The notes under the pieces: generated by a model
Databases searched by the model: none
The model's input: only the letters and a program-made list of their open reading frames with translations
What the model was told of the DNA's origin: nothing
Source of the DNA: Bacillus sp. T33-2
Lineage (GTDB): Bacteria > Bacillota > Bacilli > Bacillales > Cytobacillaceae
Reading direction: 5' to 3'
DNA: 64,000 nt
NCBI RefSeq assembly: GCF_002860205.1
Contig: NZ_PGVB01000002.1
Span: forward strand, 1-64,000
Made by a program: the position numbers and the translations under genes
Part shown: positions 50,710 through 59,508 of the stretch, in pieces
How the letters are laid out: each line of letters opens with the position of its first letter
Numbering within the stretch: position 1 is the first letter of the stretch

Positions 50710-52044
50710 TTATAAGTTAATCTCCTCAAAGTACTGTTTAATGGCTTTACGAGCTCTTACAGTGTCAGATATATTGCCTTTATCATTTAATATTCCTAAT
50801 TCTACCCATAAAGGATTATCCCTGATAAAATTTATATCCTTAATATAATTTCTTACTTCCCTAGGTTTAATTTTATGCTCCATCATTCTTCTTGCTAAAA
50901 CTAAATAACCAACAAACATATTATTGTCATTAATGAGTGAGGTTTTTTTATTTTCTTCTATATCATTTATAAATGCCGATGGATTAGAGTCTATTAAGAA
51001 GTTAAAGAATTCAACCAGATAATCTCCTATATCTGCCGCATCAGCTCTAGTTTCCATCCTGAATTGTTCATCGATAGTATCTGCCAATACATTATAAGAA
51101 ACTAACTCTTTGTTAATTGAATGAATTCTATGCGTTTGAGATATTTTCCCTTGAAGGTCACTTTCATCTTTTAGTTGTTGAACAACGGTATCACTTAAAC
51201 GATTAGCCTCTAATTCCTGGATTCGTGTTTTAGAAATAGGCGTTGCTTTCGCCAACTGTGCTTGATACTGCTGCGCTCTCTTTGTTGAATAATTTGTTAT
51301 TAATACGATAAAGTTGAAATTTAACTCTGGATTAGTCTGTAAAGCATTTTGCAATCCCATACATCGATGATATCCATCCACAATATCCATTCTTGTTCCT
51401 TTAGTTATGGTTAACTCTAATTTCTTTGGATCATAAACTAATTCCGTTCCACTCTCTGCTGTTCTTGTTGCCGCATTGAACACTAACTTAGTTGGAACTA
51501 AAGTGCCCTCTAATAAATGTTGAGTGATTTCTTTAACATTATTCATGCTAATAGTTGGTTCAATAATTACCTTATCTTCTCTTCTTTTGAATTTTGCTTC
51601 TCTTTGAACTTCAAAGTTGTAAGACAATAAATGATTAGAAAGCAATTTGTTGATTGTTTTAATATCCATTATAGTTGCAAAAGCACTGTTACCAACTACT
51701 GTAGCGTTCGTAATTGTAATTGGGAAGTTTATTTCATCTTGCCTTTCTAAAACTCCACTAAATTGCCTAGCTTCTTTTACTTCTGATTCAGTAAAGTACA
51801 CTTCAGGATTAATTTCTAAATTTCCGGTCTTTAAATAAATTTGTTCTGCAAATAAAAACATCTGACGGATATCTAAGTTTGGTAATTCACTTTGTGGATC
51901 ATTAATCCATCCCTGAATATCTCCAGCCAATATATCATACGATGCAAGTTGTGTTTTTATGTCATTGATGACTTTCTTCTTAGATTTGATAGACTTAATA
52001 GAAGGAATCAAATTTTCTTCTAATTCTTTTCGATCTCTAAGCAT
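50710..52044 (-). CDS. DGQHR-domain protein (YopQ-like)
   Basis: About 444 residues from ATG 52044 after AAGGAGGGTGACT. The ParB/DndB-like motif VDGYHRCMGLQNAL (about residue 225-240) marks the DGQHR domain, with VNGTxR-like strands before it. SPbeta YopQ is similar in size and position between yopP and mrpR. Its role in lysogeny is not known. Confidence 0.75.
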   Translation of the reverse strand: MLRDRKELEENLIPSIKSIKSKKKVINDIKTQLASYDILAGDIQGWINDPQSELPNLDIRQMFLFAEQIYLKTGNLEINPEVYFTESEVKEARQFSGVLERQDEINFPITITNATVVGNSAFATIMDIKTINKLLSNHLLSYNFEVQREAKFKRREDKVIIEPTISMNNVKEITQHLLEGTLVPTKLVFNAATRTAESGTELVYDPKKLELTITKGTRMDIVDGYHRCMGLQNALQTNPELNFNFIVLITNYSTKRAQQYQAQLAKATPISKTRIQELEANRLSDTVVQQLKDESDLQGKISQTHRIHSINKELVSYNVLADTIDEQFRMETRADAADIGDYLVEFFNFLIDSNPSAFINDIEENKKTSLINDNNMFVGYLVLARRMMEHKIKPREVRNYIKDINFIRDNPLWVELGILNDKGNISDTVRARKAIKQYFEEINL

Positions 52045-52114
52045 AGTCACCCTCCTTACTGTCTAATTTTCATCACACTATCTTCATATTATCTAATTAA
52101 TAACGGAAAGTAAA

Positions 52115-52141
52115 CATTTATACTAATTATTTCGTATTGAA
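52115..52141. repeat. Diverged SPBRE-like copy
   Basis: ACTAATTATTTCGTATTGAA between the yopP-like stop and the yopQ-like start. Confidence 0.4.
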
Positions 52142-52147
52142 ATTTCC

Positions 52148-53227
52148 TTAATTTTCATGCTTTTTCTTAAAATAATTGTGAATTTCTACATGTAGTTTAT
52201 AATTACCTTGTCTTATAAAGTCTTTAAAATCATCCACTGTAAGACTATCTAGGAAAGATAAATCAATCTCTTGTTCCATTCTAACGCCTGGAGTTTGACT
52301 AAAATCCCTTTGCTTGTTTACATAATGCTTCCACATTGTATCTATGTTTGAATGATTACCTTGTAGAGCTGCGCTTTTGACATTCCCAGTCATCTCAAGT
52401 TCCCAGTCTATCGCCACTTTACGAAATGAGTGAAAAACAATATTTCTTTCCTTTGGTATTCCCAATCTCTCTCTAAGTCTTTTCATCATTTTGTTTATTG
52501 GATCTTCAGTAATTTGAAAAACTAACTCAGGATCACCGTTCCATTTAGTTTGCTTATTCAACTCTTTAAGAACTAAAATTTGCTCGTATAGTTTTGCTGA
52601 GATAGAGTTTGTATTAATTTTATTTCCCTTACCTATACCAGTAACTTTATACACCCCATCAACATATTCAAAGTCCCTCCATTTTATATTCAAAATCACG
52701 TCAATACGAAATGAGCTTCTTATTGCAAAGAGGATAAGCATCTTTTTTGCATACGGCTTTTCTCTTTCTGTCTCAAATGCAACCTCAGCAAACCTTTCAG
52801 CTTCAGTTTGAGAAAGATGTCCATAAGAATTGGGATTGTCTTTCAGTCTTTTCAAGTTAAAAATTGCAGTATTCAATTCATATTCCGCACTGAGAAAATT
52901 GAACAAACTTTTTACTGAAGATAGCTTTTGATTAACTGTTCCATTAGCATTTCCATTGTCCAAAAGCTGCTTCCTGTAAGAAATAATATCTCTTTTCTTT
53001 AAATCCAAATCGTGAATTATTAAGTGTTCAATTTCTTTGTTTAATACAATCCTAAAAAATTCTCTAATGTTCTTCTCATAAGAAATTCTAGTTGGGGATT
53101 TTTCTTGTTTATTGTTTTTCTTATAACGATCATCATTTAATACCTGGTTATCTAACTCATCAAAATAAGCCATTATGTCATCGTATAAGTTAGTTTCCTT
53201 CAACTTAATTACATTTTCAGCCAACAT
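52148..53227 (-). CDS. Tyrosine-recombinase-family protein (YopP-like)
   Basis: 359 residues. Catalytic set is complete: R174 (SSFRIDVIL), K200/K203, H266 and R269 (HSFRK), H292 and Y302 (WKHY). N-terminal SAM-like core-binding domain. Despite the complete set, SPbeta uses a serine integrase for excision, so the substrate of this protein is unclear. ATG after GGGGAGTGATTTAAC. Confidence 0.8.
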   Translation of the reverse strand: MLAENVIKLKETNLYDDIMAYFDELDNQVLNDDRYKKNNKQEKSPTRISYEKNIREFFRIVLNKEIEHLIIHDLDLKKRDIISYRKQLLDNGNANGTVNQKLSSVKSLFNFLSAEYELNTAIFNLKRLKDNPNSYGHLSQTEAERFAEVAFETEREKPYAKKMLILFAIRSSFRIDVILNIKWRDFEYVDGVYKVTGIGKGNKINTNSISAKLYEQILVLKELNKQTKWNGDPELVFQITEDPINKMMKRLRERLGIPKERNIVFHSFRKVAIDWELEMTGNVKSAALQGNHSNIDTMWKHYVNKQRDFSQTPGVRMEQEIDLSFLDSLTVDDFKDFIRQGNYKLHVEIHNYFKKKHEN

Positions 53228-53228
53228 G

Positions 53229-53363
53229 TTAAATCACTCCCCTTTTCAAATCTTTCTCTAAAACCATTTGTATTTGTTTAATTTCATTTAATGCTTTACG
53301 TTTTTCAAAATCATTCATCTTCTTAACATTTCTTCTGAAATATCCAAGCAAATCTGTCAGCAT
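53229..53363 (-). CDS. Small helical protein (44 aa)
   Basis: MLTDLLGYFRRNVKKMND..., ATG after AAAGGGGAATTACTAAG. Stops just before the yopP-like start. Probably the first gene of the yopP-yopQ-mrpR unit. Confidence 0.55.
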   Translation of the reverse strand: MLTDLLGYFRRNVKKMNDFEKRKALNEIKQIQMVLEKDLKRGVI

Positions 53364-53433
53364 CTTAGTAATTCCCCTTTATCACGGTATTTTTTTATCT
53401 TTATTTATCCCCTTATCCTATAGTGTTAAACTA

Positions 53434-53459
53434 CTTATATAAAATTATTTTATTTTAAC
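53434..53459. repeat. SPBRE-like copy at the head of the repressor operon
   Basis: ATATAAAATTATTTTATTTT in the divergent region between the mrpR operon and the ligase gene. It allows MrpR to regulate its own operon and perhaps the ligase. The rest of 53364-53641 shows no gene. Confidence 0.6.
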
Positions 53460-53641
53460 TACCCTTATTATACATTTAATCCGATTTTTCATCAAGTAAA
53501 AATTGGATTAATTTAGTACAAAAGTAGACAAAAAGACACAAAAACAGGAACGTAGTACGACACATAGTAAGAATTAATTACCATTAGCATAACAAAAGAC
53601 TACTTGGACATATGATGATAGACTTATTCTTGAGGTGAATA

Positions 53642-54469
53642 TTGTTGTTTGTATCTCCAATGCTATTGCATAAATCAGATGAACCTTTCGATAATAGCGA
53701 ATGGATCACTGAGTTAAAACTCGATGGAATAAGGCTTTTACTCTCTAAATTTGATGGTAAGACTAAACTCTACACCAGACATAAGAATGAAGTAACATCG
53801 AAGTATCCTGAGCTTCTTAATCTAAATATTCCAGATAACACTGTCCTGGATGGCGAATTAATCGTAACCGACAAGGATGGGAAGCCTGACTTTGAGGCAT
53901 GTATGGAGCGTTTTTCATCAAGTAGAAGTCCTCATGAAGTGTCTTTCAGTGTCTTTGACGTTCTTTATCATAAAGGAGATAAGATTACTCATCTTCCTTT
54001 ATTGGATAGGAAAGAAATACTTGAAGAAATTATTATGGAAGACACTCCAATAATTAATAAAGTGAAATGGACTGAAGGAAATGGAGTTGCTTACTTTGAT
54101 CTGATTAAGCAGCATGATTTAGAGGGAGTTGTATTAAAGAAAGCTGACTCTAAGTATCAAATAAATAAACGTTCGCAGGATTGGTTGAAGGTAATCAACT
54201 ATCAATATGAGAATGTTTACATTTCTGGATTGAGGAAAGATGAGTTTGGATTGCTGCTTAACTTTGAAAACGGGTCATATGCCGGAATAATGGAGTTTAT
54301 GACACCAAAAGCCAGGAAAGAATTTTACACTCAGTACAGAGATTTCGTTATAGATGAAAATGATAAATTCGTTTACTTAGATCCTAAATTAAAAATAAAG
54401 GTCAAGTATCGAAACTTGACCAAAAGGGGATTATTGCGTATTGCTAGTTTTGTGGAGTGGGTTTCTTAA
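53642..54469 (+). CDS. ATP-dependent DNA ligase (LigB/YoqV-like)
   Basis: 275 residues. Adenylation motif ELKLDGIRLLL (Lys nucleophile, about residue 28), then DGELIV, FSVFDVL, EGVVLKKADSKY and DWLKV. An OB-fold domain follows. The SPbeta YoqV ligase is the same size. TTG start after TGAGGTGAATA. One of few plus-strand genes; divergent from the mrpR operon. Confidence 0.92.
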   Translation: MLFVSPMLLHKSDEPFDNSEWITELKLDGIRLLLSKFDGKTKLYTRHKNEVTSKYPELLNLNIPDNTVLDGELIVTDKDGKPDFEACMERFSSSRSPHEVSFSVFDVLYHKGDKITHLPLLDRKEILEEIIMEDTPIINKVKWTEGNGVAYFDLIKQHDLEGVVLKKADSKYQINKRSQDWLKVINYQYENVYISGLRKDEFGLLLNFENGSYAGIMEFMTPKARKEFYTQYRDFVIDENDKFVYLDPKLKIKVKYRNLTKRGLLRIASFVEWVS

Positions 54470-54476
54470 ACTCCAC
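54452..54476. terminator. Hairpin at the end of the ligase gene
   Basis: GTGGAGT and ACTCCAC form a 7-bp stem around 11 nt, overlapping the ligase stop; a short T-run follows. Confidence 0.5.
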
Positions 54477-54561
54477 ATTTACATAATTCAGTTTAAAATC
54501 CGTGTTTTAATGTAAGTTGAATCGCTACGCATCATTGCCTAAACAAATCAGCTGCATTTTA

Positions 54562-54732
54562 CTACCCCTTTGCAGGTATATAAACACCTTCTACTTCTAT
54601 TGACCTTTCAGAGAAGTGAACTGTTTCTTTCCCTTTTTCTCTAAGGTTTTTCACTAATTCTAAAAACATTTTTTGTGGAATGACAGCTTGTTCAAATTTA
54701 CCTTCTGTAACCAAATAACACCCTACATTCAT
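54562..54732 (-). CDS. Small hypothetical protein (56 aa)
   Basis: ATG after AGGAGTGAAAGGG. MNVGCYLVTEGKFEQAVIPQKMF..., ending VEGVYIPAKG. Mixed alpha/beta. Unknown. Confidence 0.5.
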   Translation of the reverse strand: MNVGCYLVTEGKFEQAVIPQKMFLELVKNLREKGKETVHFSERSIEVEGVYIPAKG

Positions 54733-54780
54733 CCCTTTCACTCCTTCGCTATTTTAGTATGTTCTCCAGCGTATTACCTA

Positions 54781-54978
54781 CTAATATCTGTCCATCTTTT
54801 CATCAAATCGTCCTTGGTCATAACCATTTTTAAACGCCATTACTCTTGTATGCTCAATATGTTGATAAAGCCCCGAAACAAGTCGATAATGGTCTGCTTC
54901 ACTTATATCTAAGTGCAAACCTTTCACAAGCGCATCAAGTCTTAAATTATCAGAAATAAACATACTGGACTTTTTCAT
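54781..54978 (-). CDS. Hypothetical protein (65 aa)
   Basis: ATG after AAGGAGAGAGAAA. Helical (SMFISDNLRLDALVKGLHLDISEADHYRL). Unknown. Confidence 0.5.
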   Translation of the reverse strand: MKKSSMFISDNLRLDALVKGLHLDISEADHYRLVSGLYQHIEHTRVMAFKNGYDQGRFDEKMDRY

Positions 54979-55037
54979 TTTCTCTCTCCTTGTGTCGCAT
55001 TTGTGCCAACCTTTTCAAATGAAACATGTAATTTATT

Positions 55038-55166
55038 CTAATCATCAATTTCTGCAATTAAAACATCACAAAACTTTCCGTCCATTAATATTAAAAAATG
55101 ATGATAATCTTTGTACCTTGCTATTACATGTGCTTCAAGTTTAACTTTAAAGTTCCCCAGATCCAT
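55038..55166 (-). CDS. Small hypothetical protein (42 aa)
   Basis: ATG after AAGGAGGTACTTGTG. MDLGNFKVKLEAHVIARYKD..., beta-rich. Unknown. Confidence 0.5.
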   Translation of the reverse strand: MDLGNFKVKLEAHVIARYKDYHHFLILMDGKFCDVLIAEIDD

Positions 55167-55207
55167 CACAAGTACCTCCTTTAAAACTCTGGTTTGATAG
55201 TAATCGA

Positions 55208-55654
55208 TTAGTTTCTCCTAATCTCTATTTTAACTAAGCCATCTTCGACCTTTGTAATCATAAACCTATTGTCATACTGATCCTCATCATGCCAGGGAAC
55301 GTATATAACTTGAATAGGTTCTTCATTTTCATTTAGCACTTGAATGTCAACAATGTCCATATGATTTAATACTCTACCAAGTATATTCGGTCTATCTGCT
55401 ACATTATTGCTTGTAGGATTGTTAATAAACATACCTAGTGGCTCGTCACAATCTGAAGGATTATATTGAAGTTCAGACTTCTGCTCATAGGTAATTTCAA
55501 GATTAATATGATCTGTTTGATAAGAATTGTCTTCAAGATGTTTATGTTCCATAGATGTTAATTCACCAAAATTAAAGTTCTTTACTCTTTCAATAGGAAT
55601 AACAATTGACTCGACATTTTCAAAAACAATTTCTAAGAATTTAATTTCCTCCAT
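55208..55654 (-). CDS. Hypothetical protein (148 aa)
   Basis: Preferred start ATG 55654 (MEEIKFLEIVFENVESIVIPI) behind GGGAGTGG. Acidic, beta-rich throughout with several VxVxN strands; no motif. Unknown. Confidence 0.5.
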   Translation of the reverse strand: MEEIKFLEIVFENVESIVIPIERVKNFNFGELTSMEHKHLEDNSYQTDHINLEITYEQKSELQYNPSDCDEPLGMFINNPTSNNVADRPNILGRVLNHMDIVDIQVLNENEEPIQVIYVPWHDEDQYDNRFMITKVEDGLVKIEIRRN

Positions 55655-55684
55655 AATTCCAGCCACTCCCTTTACACGAACATT

Positions 55685-55918
55685 TTATTTATTTAAATCA
55701 CTTACCAAATATCTCTTTGTAATTTCTGTTCCCTCAACAATTTCAAAAGTATCAAACCCTGCTCGTTTTACTTTTATAGCAACCTCTGCAGGACTCATTG
55801 CATCTTTCGGATCACAAACATAGACTAACTTTGGTTCTGCTGTACCTTCGGCTATTTCTTCAGCATTATAAACATACACTTGTACATAACTATGTGTTTC
55901 CGTATCAAACGGTTTCAT
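55685..55918 (-). CDS. Hypothetical protein (77 aa)
   Basis: ATG after AAGGAGATGAACAC. Acidic beta-rich N-terminus, then EVAIKVKRAGFDTFEIVEG. Unknown. Confidence 0.5.
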   Translation of the reverse strand: MKPFDTETHSYVQVYVYNAEEIAEGTAEPKLVYVCDPKDAMSPAEVAIKVKRAGFDTFEIVEGTEITKRYLVSDLNK

Positions 55919-55943
55919 GTGTTCATCTCCTTAAATATAGATT

Positions 55944-56129
55944 TTAATTAAATACATTCACCAGTGTTGCGATAATATCTAGTCCCAAGCCAACAACCAA
56001 GAATGTTAACCAATAAACTGCTGCACTTAATCTTTTTCCAGTTAGTTCATTTAATCCTTCAACAACAACTTCATCCACATTGAACATATGTAATATTCCA
56101 GCGACGAACATAAATCCCAAAGTCATCAT
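55944..56129 (-). CDS. Small two-helix membrane protein (61 aa)
   Basis: Two hydrophobic segments (MMTLGFMFVAGILHMF and AVYWLTFLVVGLGLDIIATLV) with an acidic turn between. Overlaps the upstream gene by 4 bp. Perhaps a holin-like or immunity membrane protein; not assigned. Confidence 0.55.
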   Translation of the reverse strand: MMTLGFMFVAGILHMFNVDEVVVEGLNELTGKRLSAAVYWLTFLVVGLGLDIIATLVNVFN

Positions 56130-56236
56130 TTCTTATCACTCCATACCTTCTTAACCTTTTCCCATGCTTTTTTACTGTCCTTCCACAACTGCTCAGATTT
56201 TCTAGTGGTTTCTAAAATCTTTTTCAAGTTATTCAT
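56126..56236 (-). CDS. Small basic helical peptide (36 aa)
   Basis: ATG overlaps the previous stop (TAATG). MNNLKKILETTRKSEQLWKD..., ending KVWSDKK. Its stop overlaps the next ATG, so it is a tight operon link. Confidence 0.5.
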   Translation of the reverse strand: MNNLKKILETTRKSEQLWKDSKKAWEKVKKVWSDKK

Positions 56237-56424
56237 TAGTCCTCCGTCCAAATACGTACATCGTGATCACCTCGCTCAACCGATTCCTTAAAAAATTTCA
56301 CTGCTCGATATGCCTCAACATCTCCAGAGAGTCCACCACCAAAATCACGGTCTGTACGCTGCTGAAGTGCAGCCATATAATTTTCCATTGCTTGTAATAA
56401 TGATTTCTTTTCAATATGATTCAT
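56236..56424 (-). CDS. Hypothetical protein (62 aa)
   Basis: ATG after AAAAGGAGAATTTAAA. Helical (MENYMAALQQRTDRDFGGG). Unknown. Confidence 0.5.
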   Translation of the reverse strand: MNHIEKKSLLQAMENYMAALQQRTDRDFGGGLSGDVEAYRAVKFFKESVERGDHDVRIWTED

Positions 56425-56439
56425 TTTAAATTCTCCTTT

Positions 56440-56463
56440 TAGTTAATTTATTTTATATTTCAT
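56440..56463. repeat. SPBRE-like copy
   Basis: TTAGTTAATTTATTTTATAT overlapping the stop of the zinc protein gene ending at 56453. Confidence 0.4.
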
Positions 56464-56650
56464 CGTCTTCATTATCATCTGGTTTCATAGTTCCCAAATA
56501 CGCAGAGAGAGCATTAATTGTGTAATCGTGAAAACATTCTATATGTACTTGATCCCAATTATCACGGGCAGCCATACTATAATATTCTTGCCCTTCTTTA
56601 ATTTCTTTATCGCAGTGGTCACAGTAATAAGCGTCAAATTTCCAACTCAT
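56453..56650 (-). CDS. Zinc-finger small protein (65 aa)
   Basis: ATG after GAGGTGAACT. YYCDHCDKEIKEGQEYYSM and VHIECFHDYT give a Cys-Cys/His-Cys treble-clef pattern, similar in type to phage YlcI/Com-like fingers. Unknown function. Confidence 0.6.
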   Translation of the reverse strand: MSWKFDAYYCDHCDKEIKEGQEYYSMAARDNWDQVHIECFHDYTINALSAYLGTMKPDDNEDDEI

Positions 56651-56697
56651 AGTTCACCTCATTTCCTATCTAAGCATTATTTCATCGTATCTTAGGG

Positions 56698-56952
56698 CTA
56701 TTCACTAGTTAACCTTGCCATTTCTTCTTTGAATCTTTGTTTGACAAATGAATCGTGCCTTGCCGTTCTGACGTTTGGGTGTCTGTGAGGATTTTGTAAA
56801 TACTCTCTTCCAACATGGTCAATATCATCTGGAGGGCTACTCCACCAAGATTCAGTCCAGTTTTCTTTTCCATCCGTAAAGCGTGATACATACCCGTCAA
56901 ATTCACCTGGTTTACGTTCATATTTCCACATTTCAAATTTCAAACGTGACAT
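56698..56952 (-). CDS. Hypothetical protein (84 aa)
   Basis: ATG after AAAGGGAGAGATAT. Trp-rich, charged (YERKPGEFDGYVSRFTDGKENWTESWW). Unknown. Confidence 0.5.
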   Translation of the reverse strand: MSRLKFEMWKYERKPGEFDGYVSRFTDGKENWTESWWSSPPDDIDHVGREYLQNPHRHPNVRTARHDSFVKQRFKEEMARLTSE

Positions 56953-57010
56953 ATATCTCTCCCTTTCTATTGCACAGCATGCGTCTATAATTCACTATGA
57001 AATCGTTCAT

Positions 57011-57241
57011 TTACCGTAAATATTTTTTCTTACTCTGTAGCAGATTTATTAAATCGTCAATTTGCCTTTCAGACATTTCAATATATAAATTGAATCCATC
57101 ATATCCGTTCATTTGAATATGTAAGTAATCTCTCCAAGTTTCATACTCGGAAAAGTGAGTGTTTAAATAGTTAAACTGTAATCGGCTATTACCTTCTTCA
57201 TCTGAATAATCTGGTCTAATTGCAATTATTCTTTGTTCCAT
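57011..57241 (-). CDS. Hypothetical protein (76 aa)
   Basis: ATG after GGGGGCGAAAGA. EGNSRLQFNYLNTHFSEYETW...QIDDLINLLQSKKKYLR. Overlaps the upstream gene by 26 bp. Unknown. Confidence 0.5.
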   Translation of the reverse strand: MEQRIIAIRPDYSDEEGNSRLQFNYLNTHFSEYETWRDYLHIQMNGYDGFNLYIEMSERQIDDLINLLQSKKKYLR

Positions 57242-57422
57242 TCTTTCGCCCCCATTTATTTAAGAATTCATCAGCCTCTGCCAAAATATCATTAATTTCA
57301 TCATACTGTTCTCCTGAAAAACTTGATTTTCCTCCATTTTGAATTGCTTCAAGATAGGCATAATCTAATTTTGTTGCAGCGCACAACAGTTTTTTCAACA
57401 GTTCTAACGTTTGGTTCTCCAT
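57216..57422 (-). CDS. Hypothetical helical protein (68 aa)
   Basis: Preferred ATG 57422 after AAAGGAGGCATT (MENQTLELLKKLL). Helical. Unknown. Confidence 0.5.
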   Translation of the reverse strand: MENQTLELLKKLLCAATKLDYAYLEAIQNGGKSSFSGEQYDEINDILAEADEFLNKWGRKNGTKNNCN

Positions 57423-57451
57423 AATGCCTCCTTTCATATCAAATCTACTTT

Positions 57452-57661
57452 TTAACTTATTTTATATTCATCTCTTGTAACGTTTGTAGAAAATGGTTTA
57501 ATTTCGCCAATTGAATAATTTTCTTTTAACTCTGCAATATTTCTTAACATTTCACTCTCAGTATAAAAGAAGACAGTTTTTCTATCCGCAATTTGGAGCT
57601 TCTGATCACCAATTCCACCACAAACATATACATTATAATCAATTCCATATAGCTTATTCAT
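57452..57661 (-). CDS. Hypothetical protein (69 aa)
   Basis: ATG after AGGAGGTGAAAT. Beta-rich first half (YGIDYNVYVCGGIGDQKLQIADRK). Unknown. Confidence 0.5.
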   Translation of the reverse strand: MNKLYGIDYNVYVCGGIGDQKLQIADRKTVFFYTESEMLRNIAELKENYSIGEIKPFSTNVTRDEYKIS

Positions 57662-57683
57662 ATTTCACCTCCTGATATAAGGA

Positions 57684-58268
57684 TCATTTTACAGAGTCTT
57701 TATCAATCTTCTTAAACATCTCTGACATTAACTCTCTATTCTCCATTCGTAATGTTTTCGCTTGTGCTGCTAAGTCTTTACAAATATCAATAGAACGTTG
57801 TCTATCTTCCCTAATACTTTCCATTTTCGAGTTATCTATATCGCCATCAAGGTAATTAATCATATATTCCAAATGATGTGTTATCTGATCTTGTTTTGCT
57901 TGTTTACCATTAATTATTTGCACTTGGTAGTTATTTTTCTTTATCTTCTTTACATATTGTTTAATTTTCTCACTGTTTTGTCGGTCTTCAGAGTCAAGAG
58001 TAATATCAAATAAAGTCACAAGTTCTTTCTTGTTCGGCTTCATAATAATTAATGTTTCATTATTAACGTAATAATCAAGAGTATCCCTTCTAGCTGGAGC
58101 ATAACCTTTGAACAACAGCTCAGATTGGCTAATGAATTCCAGCAACTTATATACAACTTCAAACTCATTTTTTCTAATATATGTCTTTGCTTCCTGGACA
58201 TTTACTTTTCCCATTACTCGCTGCACAAAACGTAATTTTGCATGATCTCTGATTTCCAACATTATCAC
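57684..58268 (-). CDS. Hypothetical helical protein (~192-194 aa)
   Basis: Starts at ATG 58262 or the GTG two codons earlier, after GAGGTGATA. The opening DHAKLRFVQRVMGKVNVQEAKTYIRKNEFEV is seen in other SPbeta-like early proteins; the C-terminus is charged helix. Unknown. Confidence 0.5.
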   Translation of the reverse strand: MIMLEIRDHAKLRFVQRVMGKVNVQEAKTYIRKNEFEVVYKLLEFISQSELLFKGYAPARRDTLDYYVNNETLIIMKPNKKELVTLFDITLDSEDRQNSEKIKQYVKKIKKNNYQVQIINGKQAKQDQITHHLEYMINYLDGDIDNSKMESIREDRQRSIDICKDLAAQAKTLRMENRELMSEMFKKIDKDSVK

Positions 58269-58349
58269 CTCAATTCTATTATATTAATTCGTTAGGTTTT
58301 CTAGCAAACTCGTTTTAGTTTTGTCACACCTTCGCTTAAAATAAATGAT

Positions 58350-58502
58350 TTATTTGGAAATTTTTCTTTTATATGTGTCTATTTTAGAATCAGCGTAGCC
58401 ATGAAAATAAGCCAAAGATACAAGTGATTTTTCTTTTTCTGATAACACCACAAATGGGTACTGCTTTTTAAACTCATCAATTCCCTTCTTATATAAATCC
58501 AC
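58350..58502 (-). CDS. Small hypothetical protein (50 aa), GTG start
   Basis: GTG after GAGGTGTAAAC. DLYKKGIDEFKKQYPFVVLSEKEK... helical, basic end. Unknown. Confidence 0.5.
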   Translation of the reverse strand: MDLYKKGIDEFKKQYPFVVLSEKEKSLVSLAYFHGYADSKIDTYKRKISK

Positions 58503-58537
58503 GTTTACACCTCACTTCCCATCAAAGATATGTTTGA

Positions 58538-58708
58538 TTAAGATTTTAATTCAAAATAGGCTTCAATCAAAAATTCAATCTCCTCATCAAACTTAGATGA
58601 ATGAAGAATACTACTGCTCATCTGTTTATAGGCACAGTCTAAATCTACACTCTTTCTATTCATTACTAATCTTAAACATTGTTTATATTCTTCCTTTAGA
58701 CCGTTCAT
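58538..58708 (-). CDS. Small helical protein (56 aa)
   Basis: Preferred ATG 58708 after GGAGGTGATGAG (MNGLKEEYKQCLRL). Helical with two Cys. Unknown. Confidence 0.5.
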   Translation of the reverse strand: MNGLKEEYKQCLRLVMNRKSVDLDCAYKQMSSSILHSSKFDEEIEFLIEAYFELKS

Positions 58709-58748
58709 CTCATCACCTCCATTTTTCACGATAAGACTGATATTTTAT

Positions 58749-59303
58749 TTAATCCCAACCATACTTTTCTCCATCAGCAATGAACCTTTGCTGTGACTTA
58801 ACTTTTTCAGTAGTATCTTGTTCTTTCCACATCTCAACAAACTGATCAATACATTCAAGATAATTTGAAAAATCATATTTTATTGTTGGTTGAGAACCAT
58901 ATGTATAACCTTTTATCTCCTTATGATGCCCTCTAATTTGTATTCCATCTGCTGAAACGTCACAAAAGTCTATGCCTTCAAAGTTTTCATATCCACTTAA
59001 TTTGTTTTCTATTTGCATTTCAATGTGTTTTAATTTATCCAGGTGTTTTGATAATAATTCTTCTCTTAAAAACGGCTTATGTTTAAATGTTTGGTAGAAT
59101 AACTCATTTAAAAAATCTAATCTTCTCTCAGCTTCATCCTGATGTTTGAATAAGTTATTTTCGTCAAATGACTGCGTATAATCGTTTAAAGAGCCATCGT
59201 CTTTATATAATTGAATCATTTGCAATAATCCATTTTTATGTAATATACACTTCTTCACATCTTTTACGTTTCCATATTCAGCGTACCAATAAATGTTTTC
59301 CAA
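58749..59303 (-). CDS. Hypothetical protein (184 aa), TTG start
   Basis: TTG after AAGGAGGAGAAAGTTA. N-terminal YWYAEYGNVKDVKKCILHKNG, middle charged helices, then beta-rich VSADGIQIRGHHKEI. Unknown. Confidence 0.5.
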   Translation of the reverse strand: MENIYWYAEYGNVKDVKKCILHKNGLLQMIQLYKDDGSLNDYTQSFDENNLFKHQDEAERRLDFLNELFYQTFKHKPFLREELLSKHLDKLKHIEMQIENKLSGYENFEGIDFCDVSADGIQIRGHHKEIKGYTYGSQPTIKYDFSNYLECIDQFVEMWKEQDTTEKVKSQQRFIADGEKYGWD

Positions 59304-59335
59304 TAACTTTCTCCTCCTTAATTAATTTAAACTAA

Positions 59336-59494
59336 CTATTCTTCATCCAACGAATCAAAATATTCATCTAAAGAAACACTTATGGTCGGTTCTTTTAATG
59401 TCTCATTTTTAATTTCTTCAAGAGCATTCTTAATTTCCTCAGACGAAAACCCTTCTTTCTTTAATTGTTCAACTGCTTTTTCTAAGTGACTCAT
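59336..59494 (-). CDS. Small acidic helical protein (52 aa)
   Basis: MSHLEKAVEQLKKEGFSSEE..., ending YFDSLDEE; ATG preceded by AAAGGGGGTTTTCATT. Unknown. Confidence 0.5.
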   Translation of the reverse strand: MSHLEKAVEQLKKEGFSSEEIKNALEEIKNETLKEPTISVSLDEYFDSLDEE

Positions 59495-59508
59495 AATGAA
59501 AACCCCCT

